NCBI RefSeq assembly: GCF_000002985.6
Contig: NC_003283.11
Span: forward strand, 17,237,501-17,301,500
DNA: 64,000 bases
From: Caenorhabditis elegans
Lineage: Eukaryota > Nematoda > Chromadorea > Rhabditida > Rhabditidae
Direction: 5' to 3'
Shown piece by piece: positions 12,080 through 23,173 of this stretch. Every line of letters begins with the position of its first letter. The first letter of the stretch is position 1. The notes below the pieces were generated by a model. It was not told the DNA's origin. It did no database searches and saw only the letters and a program-made list of their open reading frames with translations. A program made the position numbers and the translations under genes.

Positions 12080-12225
12080 AATGTTTTGAAATTGAAATGG
12101 AAGTGATATGAATTGAATAACATGTGAAGGATAAGCAACTCCTTTCCATGACGCTAAAAATTGTATTCGAGATTGCACTTGGAATAGTTCGTAGCGTAGT
12201 ACCTCTCGAGAGCGGACGTCATTTG
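12080..12225 (-). pseudogene. srh exon 1 fragment
   Basis: Reverse complement starts ATGACGTCCGCTCTCGAGAG and follows the exon 1 of the srh genes at 16599 and 18254 for about 140 bp, up to the block encoding SLPFQ. One T is missing in the stretch coding NFLAS, which creates a stop. No further exons follow. A small dead srh copy in opposite orientation to the one at 12770. Confidence 0.65.
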
Positions 12226-12769
12226 CAAATAAGCGGACAGGAGAATGGATGCAGGTTGCCTTAAATTTTGCGCGACATAAAAATTTGAAACAGGTGTAAA
12301 TTCAAGTTCACGGTCACGAAAAGCACGAACTTGTAGAATGTTTAATCTTTGTCGTAATTTCTAAAGATTTCGTCAAATCTGGGTCCTCTCTTAGCTTACA
12401 CTTATAGTTAGATTTCCTCTTTTAGACTGCCCCTGAACCCGGCCGCCCAAGGGGATCCCTGCGTCTCCCCTGACACTAACAAGAAATCCTCAAGAAGAAA
12501 AACGGTCAAACAGACCAGCTATTTTTCTGTATTTTCTATTTACATAAAAGAAGCGAATAGCTAAGTAATGAGAGAACAAAAACAAATATTCGAAAAGTAA
12601 AACATCTCGATTTATCATACCTCGGCGACTGGAGAAATAAGATGGGTATAATTTAAATTTACACAAATTATGGGGTATGAGCTGGATTCGATGATATTGT
12701 GGGAAGGGTGGTCTGACAAAGATAAAAAATCCTGTAAATCCTTCGATACTTCTGTCGGATTATTCGCAG
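12226..12769. other. Intergenic between divergent srh copies
   Basis: Contains the srh-type 5' flank on both sides (for example TTCGATACTTCTGTCGGATT just upstream of 12770). Nothing else recognised. Confidence 0.35.
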
Positions 12770-13108
12770 ATGGCGTCCGCTCTTGAGAATTACTACGCTA
12801 CGAACTATTCAAATTGCAATCTCGAATATAACTTCTTAGCATCATGGAAAGGAGTTGCATATCCTTTACATGTTATACACTCAATATCACTTCCATTTCA
12901 AATTCTTGCATTTTATGTTATCATATTCAAAACTCCAGTTACTATGAAGAATGTCAGAACCCCGTTATTGATTAACAGCTTGTTTTGCGTCTTACTTGAC
13001 CTCAGTTGGTTCGGGGTACACGTAAAACAAATCAGGAATCCCCCTCTGCAAGTAATTCCAGCAAGTCGATGTTATCCACACAAAAAAGATCGAAGACTTA
13101 TCACGTAG
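12770..13108 (+). pseudogene. srh chemoreceptor pseudogene with internal deletion
   Basis: Begins MASALENYYATNYSNC and tracks the srh exon 1 through ILAFYVIIFKTPVTM and PLLINSLFCVLLDL, then jumps directly to SWFGV. About 23 residues (TM3 region in its paralogues) are deleted and the frame diverges afterwards. No exon 2 or 3 of the family is found downstream. Non-functional. Confidence 0.75.
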
Positions 13109-13626
13109 GAATACAATTGCCGTGAACGTTGTCCACTATGGAAGAAATGCAACAAAATTACGCCATTTGTGGAAGAACTAATCAACTATATAAGAAGACG
13201 GATGGAGGAAAAAATGATCATTTCTGGTTTTAAACAATTGAACTTTCGTTGCTTGGGGATCTTTTGGCAAAAAACTTTCGGCGAACTTTTTTTTTTCTTT
13301 TTCCTTTTTAAAAGCCAAAATGCTTTGTACAAAAAAATGAGACCGCTGAAAAAAATGGCTTCTAATTAATGCCTTTTTGTTGGAGCGAGCGAACCGACAA
13401 AATTATGATCTACCGTGTATTTAAATTATGTGTTCTTTGCCAGGCGTCAACGTTATATAAAATCTAGAAAAAACGTAGAGTCTAAACTCCAGCTGTCTTC
13501 CTTCAGATTTTTAATCTGGAAAGTTCTACCTCCATAACTATTCACTCCCAAAGTTTACAACAGCTCAAACGTTACGCCACCGTTTGCATTTTATTCTATG
13601 CAATTTTATTCTGTTCAGACTTGCAA

Positions 13627-14684
13627 ATGTATAACATTATTTTTACCGAGCCACACTGGTTGATAAACAGTTATCATGCAATCGGTGCTGTTTCGCTATG
13701 TCTCAATTTGTTTGCTATTTATTTGTTAATTTTTGAATTAAAGGAGCTCGGCACCTTTCGATACTACTTGTTACTTTTTCAGGTAAGAAACTAAGAAAGG
13801 GCATTTAATTGGATCGAAGCTGACGACTGAAAAATTTTGTACAATAGAAAAAAGTATAGTAAAATCGCTTCCGGTTTTTGGAAATAAACTTAACTCACCA
13901 TCAAATCTCAACTTTTTGGGCAATGTTGTAACATACAATAGTTGAATTTATTGATTTTTTCATTGAGATGGTAGTAGAATTTAGGGCTCCCATGAGGTCG
14001 CCGCAACGCCGCCTCCGCCGGCCTCACGCCGTCACTCACGCCGCATGTAGGTATAGTGCGGCGCGGAACCCCGAACTTGTCGGCCGCTCCAAATAACTAA
14101 CAGCGGCACGCGGCGTCGGCGTGAGGCTCGCATTTCGCGCCTACTAGTATTTTTGGAACAAAATCAATAGTTTCGGTCAAATTTTTTAAAATTCAAAAAT
14201 TCGGATTCCTCTCCTATACCCCAATTTCCTGACGTAACTCAGTTCAAAATGCAAAAGAAAATCTACTGAAAGATCCCTAAAGTTGCCTATATTTTGCAGT
14301 AAAACAGGTGAACGTAAACCGAACCAAGCGAAACCTTTCGAGAATTTTCCGCAGAATTTGCCGCCCACGCAAACTTTTAGTTAATGTTTTTTGAACAATT
14401 GTTACTTTTCAGGTGATGTGTCTGATAACTGAATCTCCGAATCAAACTATGAACGGCATCGAGAAGCGATTCAAAGTCTGGTTATTCAGACGTTTGTCTC
14501 CCTTTTCTGCTCAATACCACCGGCGGTCCTCGGTCTCTCATTGCTACTAAAACTGGAAAACTCGCAGATCATCAGTGAACTTATGATCATTGGATTCTCC
14601 TGCCATTCATCAATTAACGTTATCTCATTGCTGATATTTTCTCCTCCATATCGCAGATTTTTGAGTAAGATCTTCAGAAGGTGA
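13627..14684 (+). pseudogene. sri-like chemoreceptor relic
   Basis: Piece 1 (13627-13782) encodes MYNIIFTEPHWLINSYHAIG, a TM1, and FRYYLLLFQ before a GTAAGA donor: the N-terminal signature of Srh/Sri-type receptors. Piece 2 (14413-14684) begins after TTTTCAG, then shifts one frame (one A missing near AAAGTC) into SLVIQTFVSLFCSIPPAVLG and ends with TM7-like ISLLIFSPPYRRFLSKIF. The central TM segments are missing. Assignment to sri rather than another Str-superfamily class rests on the FRYYLL.FQ and PPYRRF motifs and is moderate. A repeat copy (13984-14152) lies in the gap. Diverged flank of this unit recurs at 19950-20230. Confidence 0.55.
13984..14152. repeat. GC-rich dispersed repeat, family A
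   Basis: Shares the CATGAGGTCGCCGCAACG start and the GCGGCGTGAGGC end with the copy at 20231-20640. It lies within the sri-like relic. Confidence 0.65.
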
Positions 14685-15430
14685 TATTTTTGGAAATATA
14701 AATTGTTCTGCTTTTTCTACTTAGTATTTTTGTTTCAGAAGTCAACGGCGAATCTTCGTACATGCGCACTCGCAAAGCGGATCATGATAATTAACTGTTT
14801 TGTAAACTTTTTTTCAATTTCCGCTACCCGGTAACCACTCCCGATTTAAGAATTTCACGACGAGTCCTGATCTCTATGATCTACCTAGTACCTAAAATAT
14901 TTTTTGCCAGGTGTTAACAGCATTTTCCAGTTGTCTTCTCCCAGACTTTCAATCTAAAAAATTTGTCTTTCTCATTTTCATTCTCTTATGAAATTGTTAG
15001 AAAATCCCCGAAAATTAGAAGAAAGTTAAAGTGAGAACTTATCTTCCATCTTCAATAGCCTTTATGTTTTTTATGCGGCACTCCAGACGTTGATTTCAAC
15101 TGTCTCAGACCTGGAAATTTGTTTGTCGTCCCGGAGATTCTACAGATCACAGAATATTGAAAATCTTTGCATCATAAAATGGGTACAGAATCAAGTCATG
15201 CTATAATGATAATGATAATAATTTATTGATTTTTCTGCATTACAATTATACAGCTCGATATGAAAAGAAGAGTAAATAACTATGTCAGAAGCTGGTACAG
15301 GGTCAGGTTATTTTCTTCAACAAGATGCTATCAACTTCTTGATAATTATTCCGCGACGTACTGAAACAATTATTTGAAGCAAATATCAGAAAAGTCAGCG
15401 ATCAGATGGGATTGAACAATAACTTCAAAA
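14685..15430. other. Intergenic, no gene seen
   Basis: Contains short segments similar to the flank at 13430-13540. No supported exon. Confidence 0.35.
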
Positions 15431-16599
15431 TCATTGTCCCGTGGTGACACTGTGTCTTGTGTGGTTTGCAAGAAATGGTAACACTTTAATCGACCGTCTC
15501 CTCTCTGAAAACATTAGGTCCAAATATTTTTTATTTACTTTTCTAACAAACAAAGTGGCAACTTACTTTTGAACTCTGTTAGCATGTGACTAACGGCTTT
15601 TCTATACGGTCTATGCACAGTAACAATTGCGATACTCTCGGCGAGACCGTGAAGTCCAAGGCTACAAAATGTAACATTCATCATCGTCTGATAATAACGA
15701 CCGGTCAAATAGACAATGAAAACCCAACCTGCTGGGAGCACGGCAATTAGAGGAATAAAAATTTGGAATAAAATGCAGAAGAGAAACACTTTTTGCCTCT
15801 GTTGAGTATCTTTTGAAATTGTGTTTGAAGGTGCAATGCAAATGTAGTAGATAAGAGTCGAAACTTGAAACAGTGGAAAACTTGCGAAATAGACACCAAA
15901 AATGGGAAAAATCCAAATAAAACGTTCTATCAGAATGTTATCAGCAAGAATAATCAAGACTTCAGATGTGAAAAACTCTCTTGTTGGACATGGATGTAAT
16001 GTTAATGCAAATTGCCTTGCAGCATCTTGATCTTCGGGTATCAACTTTTCAAAATAAGTTGTCAACATCCATGGAATAAAAAATAGTGAGTAATATATCA
16101 TCCTTGTCTTTTGACGAGTTATTCGGAACTTGTTTTGAACTAAGATACTGGAGCGACATTTGAAAAAATAAACATACGATGCTCCTGTTACTGAAAAACA
16201 TTCAACTGTTTTAATAATAACTGTTCATAAAATCTTACACATCATCATCAGCCATACAAGCAGTATTTGAAGAACATTTGGTATCCCGAACCAACTGAAA
16301 ACACCGACAAAAAACACCCCGTACATTGGAAGAAAATAATAAACTGTGGAGAATATGCAAAGGAGTAAGTCGAGTAGGGCGCAAAATAAGTGATTAATCA
16401 ATAACGGGGTTTTGACGTTCTTCATAGCTACTGGAGTTTTGAAAATGATAACATAAAAGGCGAAAATTTGAAACGGAAGTGATATGAATTGAAATACATG
16501 TGAAGGATAGGCAACTCCTTTCCACGACGCCAGAAAATTGTATTCGAGATTGCAATTTGAATAGTTCGTAGCGTAGTATTTCTCTAGAGCAGACGTCAT
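15431..16599 (-). CDS. Srh-family serpentine chemoreceptor
   Basis: Three exons in phase on the minus strand: 16599-16239 (361 nt), 16190-15567 (624 nt) and 15504-15431 (74 nt), giving 352 aa. N-terminus MTSALEKYYATNYSNC, then TM1 with SLPFQIFAFYVIIFKTPVAM and TM2 PLLINHLFCALLDL. Exon 2 holds FRITRQKTR, PEDQDAARQF, HPCPTREFF, STLIYYICIAPS and a TM7 region LGLHGLAESIAIVTVHRPYR. Exon 3 is a basic tail (KRRRSIKVLPFL) ending TTGQ. This length and motif set fit the srh class of C. elegans chemoreceptors, seven-pass GPCRs usually expressed in sensory neurons. Donors and acceptors are canonical and the frame is open. Ligand unknown. Confidence 0.8.
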
Positions 16600-17138
16600 C
16601 TGCGAATAATCCGACAGGAGAATCGATGCAGGTTGCCTGGAATGCTATGTCACATATAAATTTGAAGCAGGTGAGAAGGTTACGAAAAGCATAAACTTGT
16701 CGAATATTTAATCTTTACCGTGGTTTCAAAAGAGTCTCGTCAAAACTAGGTTCTCAATATGCGGTCACTTATAGTTAGATGTTTTTTTTTTCATTCAGCT
16801 CCTGAAACATCGACTTTTTGCATCTACATAGAACAACAAGATGAACATCACAACTATTGTACTAGAACACGTCGGGCATTAGTACATCCAGAACCGCATT
16901 GACCGACGCACGGGACAATTAAAATAATACTTCCGGACTGAGAAATTAGCTGATGTCTCCGCCTTCTTCGCCACTACTGGGACTTTTCACCTGTTAGACA
17001 TTTTCAATACTATCGAACTCCAAAAAATCGCTTTTTCACTTAAGAAATGAACAATTGATTTTTTAAATAGCACTGACATCCTAGCCGAAGAGGCCATATA
17101 TATTTCTGTATCTTTGGGACATAGAGATAATGAAAATT
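16600..17138. other. srh 5' flank and unique spacer between the duplicate blocks
   Basis: 16600-16750 is promoter-proximal sequence shared with the copy at 17629-17780. The rest (about 16760-17138) shows no similarity elsewhere in the window and no exon. Confidence 0.4.
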
Positions 17139-17628
17139 TTTGACGAGTTATTCGGAACTTGTTTTGAACTAAGATACTGGAGCGACATTTGAAAAAATAA
17201 ACATACGATGCTCCTGTTACTGAAAAACATTCAACTGTTTTAATAATAACTGTTCATAAAATCTTACACATCATCATCAGCCATACAAGCAGTATTTGAA
17301 GAACATTTGGTATCCCGAACCAACTGAAAACACCGACAAAAAACACCCCGTACATTGGAAGAAAATAATAAACTGTGGAGAATGTGCAAAGGAGTAAGTC
17401 GAGTAGGGCGCAAAATAAGTGATTAATCAATAACGGGGTTTTGACGTTCTTCATAGCTACTGGAGTTTTGAAAATGATAACATAAAAGGCGAAAATTTGA
17501 AACGGAAGTGATATGAATTGAAATACATGTGAAGGATAGGCAACTCCTTTCCACGACGCCAGAAAATTGTATTCGAGATTGCAATTTGAATAGTTCGTAG
17601 CGTAGTATTTCTCTAGAGCAGACGTCAT
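17139..17628 (-). pseudogene. Partial srh duplicate (exon 1 plus start of exon 2)
   Basis: Nearly identical to 16110-16599 at an offset of exactly 1,029 bp. The encoded exon 1 differs by one residue (I to T in LLC[I/T]FSTVY). Similarity begins at TTTTGACGAGTTATTCGG, inside exon 2 after RITRQK, so the remaining exon 2 and exon 3 are absent. Inference: a recent tandem partial duplication; it cannot make a full receptor. Confidence 0.8.
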
Positions 17629-18253
17629 CTGCGAATAATCCGACAGGAGAATCGATGCAGGTTGCCTGGAATGCTATGTCACATATAAATTTGAAGCAGG
17701 TGAGAAGGTTACGAAAAGCATAAACTTGTCGAATGTTTAATCTTTGTCGTAGTTTCAAAAAAGTCTCAAAACTAGGTTCTCAAAAATATTCTTTTTTTTC
17801 CAGCCGTTGAGGTATTATAAATCGAGATTTTTAACTTTTCGAATACTTATTTTGGTTCTCACATCTCAAAGTTTTGCACTTTTTCTAATTAATGTTATGT
17901 ATTCGAGGCCGAAAAAGGAGGCGAAGACGAGTAGTTTATTATTACATAACTAAAGTAAGGAATAAATAAGTTAGTTAGAGAGTTCACGTTGTACGATCTT
18001 CTTATGTTAGCCACGTCGTGGGTCAATACACGTCGATACCCAACATGCACTTATTCTAATTAGCTACATATAAGATTTTAAAATACATACATTCCTCATC
18101 ACATCTACCCAAGCGTTCCACAGGATTTCTTGTCAGTGCTATTTAAAAATCGATTTTCGACATTTGTATTTACAGCTGCTTTTATGTTTTTATGTGGCAT
18201 AGCATTTAAAGCAACCTGCAAGTTATTCGATACTTCTATCGGATTCTTCGCAG
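17629..18253. other. Intergenic between divergent srh copies
   Basis: Contains the srh 5' flank on each side and AT-rich spacer. Likely promoter DNA of the gene at 18254. No other feature. Confidence 0.35.
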
Positions 18254-19635
18254 ATGACGTCCGCTCTAGAGAAATACTACGCTACGAACTATACCAAGTG
18301 CAATCTCGAGTATAACTTCTTAGCCTCATGGAAAGGAGTTGCCTATCCTTCACATGCTATTCAAGTCATATCACTTCCATTTCAAATTTTAGCGTTTTAT
18401 GTTATAATTTTCAAAACTCCAGTTGCTATGAAGAATGTCAGAACTCCGTTATTGGTAAACCATTTTTTCTGTGCATTTCTTGACTTAACCCTTTGCACAC
18501 TTTCCACAGTGTATTTTTTTCTTCCAATGTACGGAACATTTTTCGTCGGGGTTCTCAGCTGGTTTGGAGTACCAAATACTTTTCAAATACTCCTTGTATG
18601 GTTAATGGTGTTGTGTAAGATTTTATTATAGAAAAAATACGATCGCACAAAAATAAACAACGACGCAACGACACACCGCTGTTTTTAAGCTCCGTCTAAG
18701 ATTTCATTTGCACTGCGGCCGACGAATTTCAGTGCAAATGAAATCGTGGGCGGAGCTTCAAAACAGCGGAGTGTCGTTGCGTCGTTGTTTATTTTTGAGC
18801 GATCGTATTTTTTCTATAATATGTACAATTAAAATTAGAACATCTGAATCTATTTCAGTAACAGTCGGATCGTATCTTTATTTTTTCGAAGGTCGCTCCA
18901 GTATCCTAGTTCAGAACAAATTCCGAATAACTCGTCAAAAGACAAGGGTGATATATTACTTTCTATTTTTAATTCCATGGATGTCATCAATACTTTATGT
19001 AGTAAAGTTTATACCCGAAGATCAAGATGCTGCAAAGCAATTTGCTTTAACATTACACCCATGTCCAACAAGAGAGTTTTTCACATTTGATGTAATGATA
19101 TTCCTTGCTGATAGCATTCTGATCGAAGGTTTTATTTGGATATTCCCAATTTTTGGTATCTATAGCGCAAGTTTTATACTGTTTCAAGTTACAACTCTAA
19201 TCTACTACATTTGCATTGCACCTTCAATAACAATTTCTAAGGATACTCATCACAGACAAAAAGTGTTTCTTTTCTCTATTTTACTCCAATGTTTCATTCC
19301 TCTGACTCTTGTTTTGTGTCCAGTATTTTTGGTATTCAGTGCTCACTTGGCCGGTCTCTATTATCAAACAATGGTGAATCTTACAGTTTGTAGTGCTGGA
19401 CTTCATGGTCTTGCCGAAAGTATCGCAATTGTAACTGTGCATAGACCGTATAGGAAAGCCGTTAGTCAAATGGCTACAGAATTTAAAAGTGAGTTATCTC
19501 CTTTGTCCGATCCACTTTGTTTGTTAAAACACATATTTAGGCATAATGTTTTCAGGGAGGAGACGGGCGGTTCAAGTGTTACCGTTTCTGGCAAACCACA
19601 TGAGACACAGTGTCACCATGAGACAATCATTCTGA
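18254..19635 (+). CDS. Srh-family serpentine chemoreceptor
   Basis: Exons 18254-18614 (361 nt), 18859-19488 (630 nt) and 19556-19635 (80 nt) join in phase to 356 aa. It is a close paralogue of the minus-strand gene ending at 16599: MTSALEKYYATNYTKC, ILAFYVIIFKTPVAM, RITRQKTR, PEDQDAAKQF, TLIYYICIAPS, GLHGLAESIAIVTVHRPYR, and a tail RRRRAVQVLPFLANHMRHSV. Intron 1 is 244 bp instead of about 50 because it contains a 196-bp hairpin element (18625-18820). A longer open frame that starts inside this intron is an artefact of reading through it. Intact as far as can be seen. Confidence 0.82.
18625..18820. mobile_element. Palindromic MITE inside an srh intron
   Basis: Begins ATTATAGAAAAAATACGATCG and ends with its reverse complement. 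The arms match almost to the centre, around CACTGCGGCCGACG. It lies wholly inside intron 1 of the srh gene and is absent from the paralogous introns, so it inserted after duplication. Confidence 0.8.
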
Positions 19636-20230
19636 AACAAATGTTTCATTTCCATCTGTTCTCAGATTTTTTCAATACTTCCTTTAAGCCTTAATCTTTA
19701 AAAACCGTTTTGTGACTTTTATTCGATAAATTATATGGTTATCAGCATCGATATATTTCATGAAAACAGCTAACCGATAAGAAATCCAATAAGAAAATCC
19801 AATAGGAAAACTTGTCCAAAAAAATGTTGTCGAAAAGCCTTAATTTTTGTACAAAGATGAAGTGACTTCTGAAAAAAAGGGCGTTTCGGGCGGTCAAAAA
19901 AACTTGCAACCCCCTAATATATCAGCGAATAAGCCAACATAGTTATTATTCATTCCGTATTTAAATGATATGTTCTTCGTCAGACGTCGATGTTATATAG
20001 AATCTTGTAAAGACGTAGACTTCAATTTCCTGATGTCTTCTTTTAGAGTTTCAATCTGGAAAGTTCTCCCTAACTATTCACTCCCAAAATTCAAGACAGC
20101 TGAAAAGTTACGCCGCCCTTTGGATTTTCTTCCGTTCAATTGTCAGTTTTTTCGGTTTTCATATATACATAAACAACTCATAATTACATCATGCAATAGT
20201 TGAATTTATTCATTTTTATTGAGATGGTAC

Positions 20231-20640
20231 TAGAATTTAGGGCTCTCATGAGGTCGCCGCAACGGCGCCTCTTCCGGCCTCAGCGGTCGCCGCGCCGGCC
20301 TCACGGCGTCACTCACGCCGCATGTATTCAAATGTATAGTGCGGCGCGGAACCCCGAACATGTCGGCCGCTCCAAATAACTACACACACGGGTAGTCAGT
20401 TTGTCCCATCCGAGATTGACCACTGGAAAGTAGGGCGCCACGTGGTTTTGATGCTCTGACGTGGCAATAATTTTTTGAATAGAAAATTCACTGCATAAAT
20501 ATCTGTGACGTCAGAATTTTGAAAATTTTAGAATCCACGTATTGCGACGGCTTTAGAGGTCAATAAAATAAGGGGACACACTGATTGCTCGTGCAGATAT
20601 CGGCGCGCGGCGTGAGGCCCGCATTTTGCGATTACTAGAA
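20231..20640. repeat. GC-rich repeat family A, interrupted
   Basis: Starts CATGAGGTCGCCGC and ends GCGCGGCGTGAGGCCCGCA. Relative to the copy at 13984-14152 it contains extra sequence from about 20387 to 20594. Confidence 0.7.
20387..20594. mobile_element. Small inverted-repeat element (MITE), nested
   Basis: Ends are CACGGGTAGTCAGTTTGTCC and GGGACACACTGATTGCTCGTG, inverted repeats of each other with mismatches. A second family member is at 58664-58839 with the same ends and a similar interior. Nested within a family A repeat. Confidence 0.7.
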
Positions 20641-21680
20641 TTTTTGAGGTCAAATGCTTTAAAATTAAAACATTTGGATCCCTCTCCTATACGCCAATTT
20701 TCTGACGTAACTCAATTCAAAATGCCGAAAAAAACGCTACTGAAAAATCCTAAAAATGCCAATCAGAGTAGCAGAAGGCATCTAGTGATATATTGCGGTC
20801 CTCAATCGATGTGCACACAAAAAACCAGATCCTCTGTATTTTCCTTGGTCAGAGATCAAAGTTCAGACTACACATAAACAAACAGTGACAAATGATATAC
20901 AATCAACTTTCCATTTTTGTCATGGTGTACTTTTTCCATGCGTAATACCCAGCACTATCATCATTTCTTGTTTGCCTGCCTGCTTCTCTATGTCTGCAGA
21001 GACAGGTGCGGGAATCGATCACACCTTTTTTTTGCCAATTTTTTTTGGTACTTTTCCTTTTCTACCCGGCATATTTTCTGGAACATTTTCTTTGATAAAA
21101 ACGTGACCTTTTTCTGTATTATAGGCTTAGTAATGTTGATTTCTAAGCCTAGAAATGAAAATAGTATTATAATAAACATTCACGTGAGAATTAAATTTGA
21201 ATAATTCACTGTTTTGAATATTCTTTTCAAAACATGCGGGGTAGAAAAGGAAAAGTACCCTTTATTATTTTTATCTTAAATTTGAAAAAAAACTTATTAC
21301 CTACAGAATTTTCAATTTTCAACAAAACTCCCAAGTTTCACTATAATACTACTTTGAAATTTTTTAAAATATGTTATGACTCTGGAAACTCGAAAAAAAA
21401 TAATTTCCAGCGGCTACGGCATGGAAAAGGTGTCGGAATTTCAAGTTTGATTTTTGCTAATTTTAGATTTTTTGAAAATCTTAAGCGCCGTAAAATATTT
21501 TAGAAATTTTTTTTGAGAAGTCTCATTGCAAAAATTGACACCCATAACATTTCTGGAAAAGCGTAAAACTTTTGTTAATCGATTCCAATTCTCATATTGC
21601 TTTTTGTAAGACCTCTACGTAGTTTCTTTTAATTGTTTTGTTGATCTTCCAATTTCCGAGGTTTTTTTTTTCAGCAAAAA

Positions 21681-23034
21681 ATGAAACCAGCTAAGAAGAT
21701 ATTGAACTCTATGCCGTTGGAAATTATTCATGAAATTCTGAGCAAGCTGATCCCAATCCAGAGGTAAAACATTTCAGTGATCAACCCTTTTAATATAAAA
21801 TTTTCCAGATTAGTTATTCGAAAAGTGTCCTGTAACTTTCGTTATATAATAGATGAATACTTTGGAATTAAGGAACTCGCAATTGAGCATGGCAACTATA
21901 AACATCCCTTTCTAGCTCTGAAACTAGAAAAGGGGACCATCTCTTACATGAATTCCCGGAGCACGCGCTACGCTTGCTCCGTGCAAGTTTTGGGCAAAAG
22001 AAGGAAAATGAAGAAGGGAGACAGCGTTGACTTTGTACTCAATGATTTGTCGAATTTGATGAAGGACAAAGTGTTTAAGCTGGACGCACTGAAAATCGAA
22101 TATCCTACATGGATTTATAAAGATAATTTGGACGTTTTTGTAAGCACAATACCTTTGATTCTAAAAAGCGCTAAAAGCCTTCACGTGAAAGAAGTGGAGT
22201 TCCGAAGCGGTTGGAGCATAGAAGAAATGGCTCAAATGTTACAATGTATTGAAAAAGTGGAAGGTATTGAAATTCATAAACCTGGGCCTCTGGACGCTTT
22301 GGTTCCACTGGATCAATGGAAAATGGCAAAATCGGTGATAGCTCTTGACAAACAGAGTTTGCTGGATATAGGAAATATCTTCCATTTACATCAATTTAAG
22401 TTACAATTGGTTCGGATTTCTAGAGAAGAATTGGTGAAGATCAGAGATGTAAGTGTATTACTTTTTAAGCCAAAACCTTACGGGTCTGTAAAATTTTTCC
22501 ACAACATATTCGTAGGTGTAGGCGTAGGCAGTCAAACTTTTTTTTCATTATTTTCATTAATTTTTGTCTTTTGTGGTCGTTTTCGGCGGATTTTCAATAA
22601 ATTTTTGACCCGACTTTGGAATGCCCCAATTTTTCTGGTTTTTCGTGGATTTTCCTTTTTTTTTTCTTCATCCCGCATAAGCCTGAGCCTTAGGCTTAGC
22701 CTAAGCCAAAACCTAAACATGTAACGTGATATAAAGTTCTCAACTTTAAATTATATGTCTTGTGGAACAATTTTTTTTTAATTAGTAGTTTATTTAATTT
22801 TGATTCCAAGTCCCCATAAGTCAAATTTTTCAGGTTCTACTCAAATCCACCAATTTCGAATATGGAATAATTTACCTAGTTGAACACACTACTGAAAACA
22901 TTGGAACACTTTTCAATCCAGAATATAACGGTTTGCCAAATGGATCAATGAGATACAAAACTGGTGATAATAACTTTTTCATTTGTTTCAACTTTCATTA
23001 TTTTGAAATCAGAAAATCTGTGGAAAATACTTAG
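21681..23034 (+). CDS. F-box A-type protein (F-box + FTH/DUF38)
   Basis: Exons 21681-21763, 21809-22448 and 22834-23034 join in phase to 307 aa. Residues 1-50 form a divergent F-box (SMPLEIIHEILSKLIPIQR|LVIRKVSCNFRYIIDEYFG). The rest is a FOG-2-homology (FTH, DUF38) domain with VSTIPLILKSAKSLHVKEVE, a landmark LDQWKMAKSV around residue 185, and a C-terminal part in exon 3 ending HYFEIRKSVENT. Known: the F-box binds SKP1 in SCF ubiquitin ligases; FTH is the proposed partner-binding region (FOG-2 uses it to bind GLD-1). The sequence TTTTTTCAG just 5' of the start fits an SL1 trans-splice acceptor. Intron 2 holds telomere-like units. Intact. Confidence 0.8.
22680..22715. repeat. Short telomere-like TTAGGC repeat in an intron
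   Basis: GCCTTAGGCTTAGCCTAAGC motif inside intron 2 of the F-box gene, imperfectly inverted. Confidence 0.6.
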
Positions 23035-23173
23035 AAATGAAGCCTTAAAACTGTTTGTGTAGCAGGGCATTAATCAATTTTGTACCTTGAAACGAGCTAT
23101 GAAAATTAAGATACGTCACAATACTTCCAATTAGCTTTCAAGTAACATGTAGTCATTGCACACAGACATTATA

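Larger units (their letters stand above)
19636..21680. other. Intergenic, 2 kb, with nested repeats
   Basis: 19950-20230 is a diverged copy of the sri-like flank at 13430-13570 and 13930-13990. It is followed by a family A repeat (20231-20640) interrupted by a small inverted-repeat element (20387-20594). 20880-21660 is AT-rich with no supported exon. Confidence 0.45.

Noticed and set aside
18708-19694. 328-residue open frame
   Set aside because: Its first ~50 codons lie in the intronic MITE of the srh gene. The true start is exon 1 at 18254 and the last part crosses the exon 2 donor.
21777-22724. 315-residue single frame as the F-box gene product
   Set aside because: It omits the first F-box exon and reads into intron 2 with its telomere-like repeat. 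The spliced 307-aa model keeps both ends of the FTH domain.
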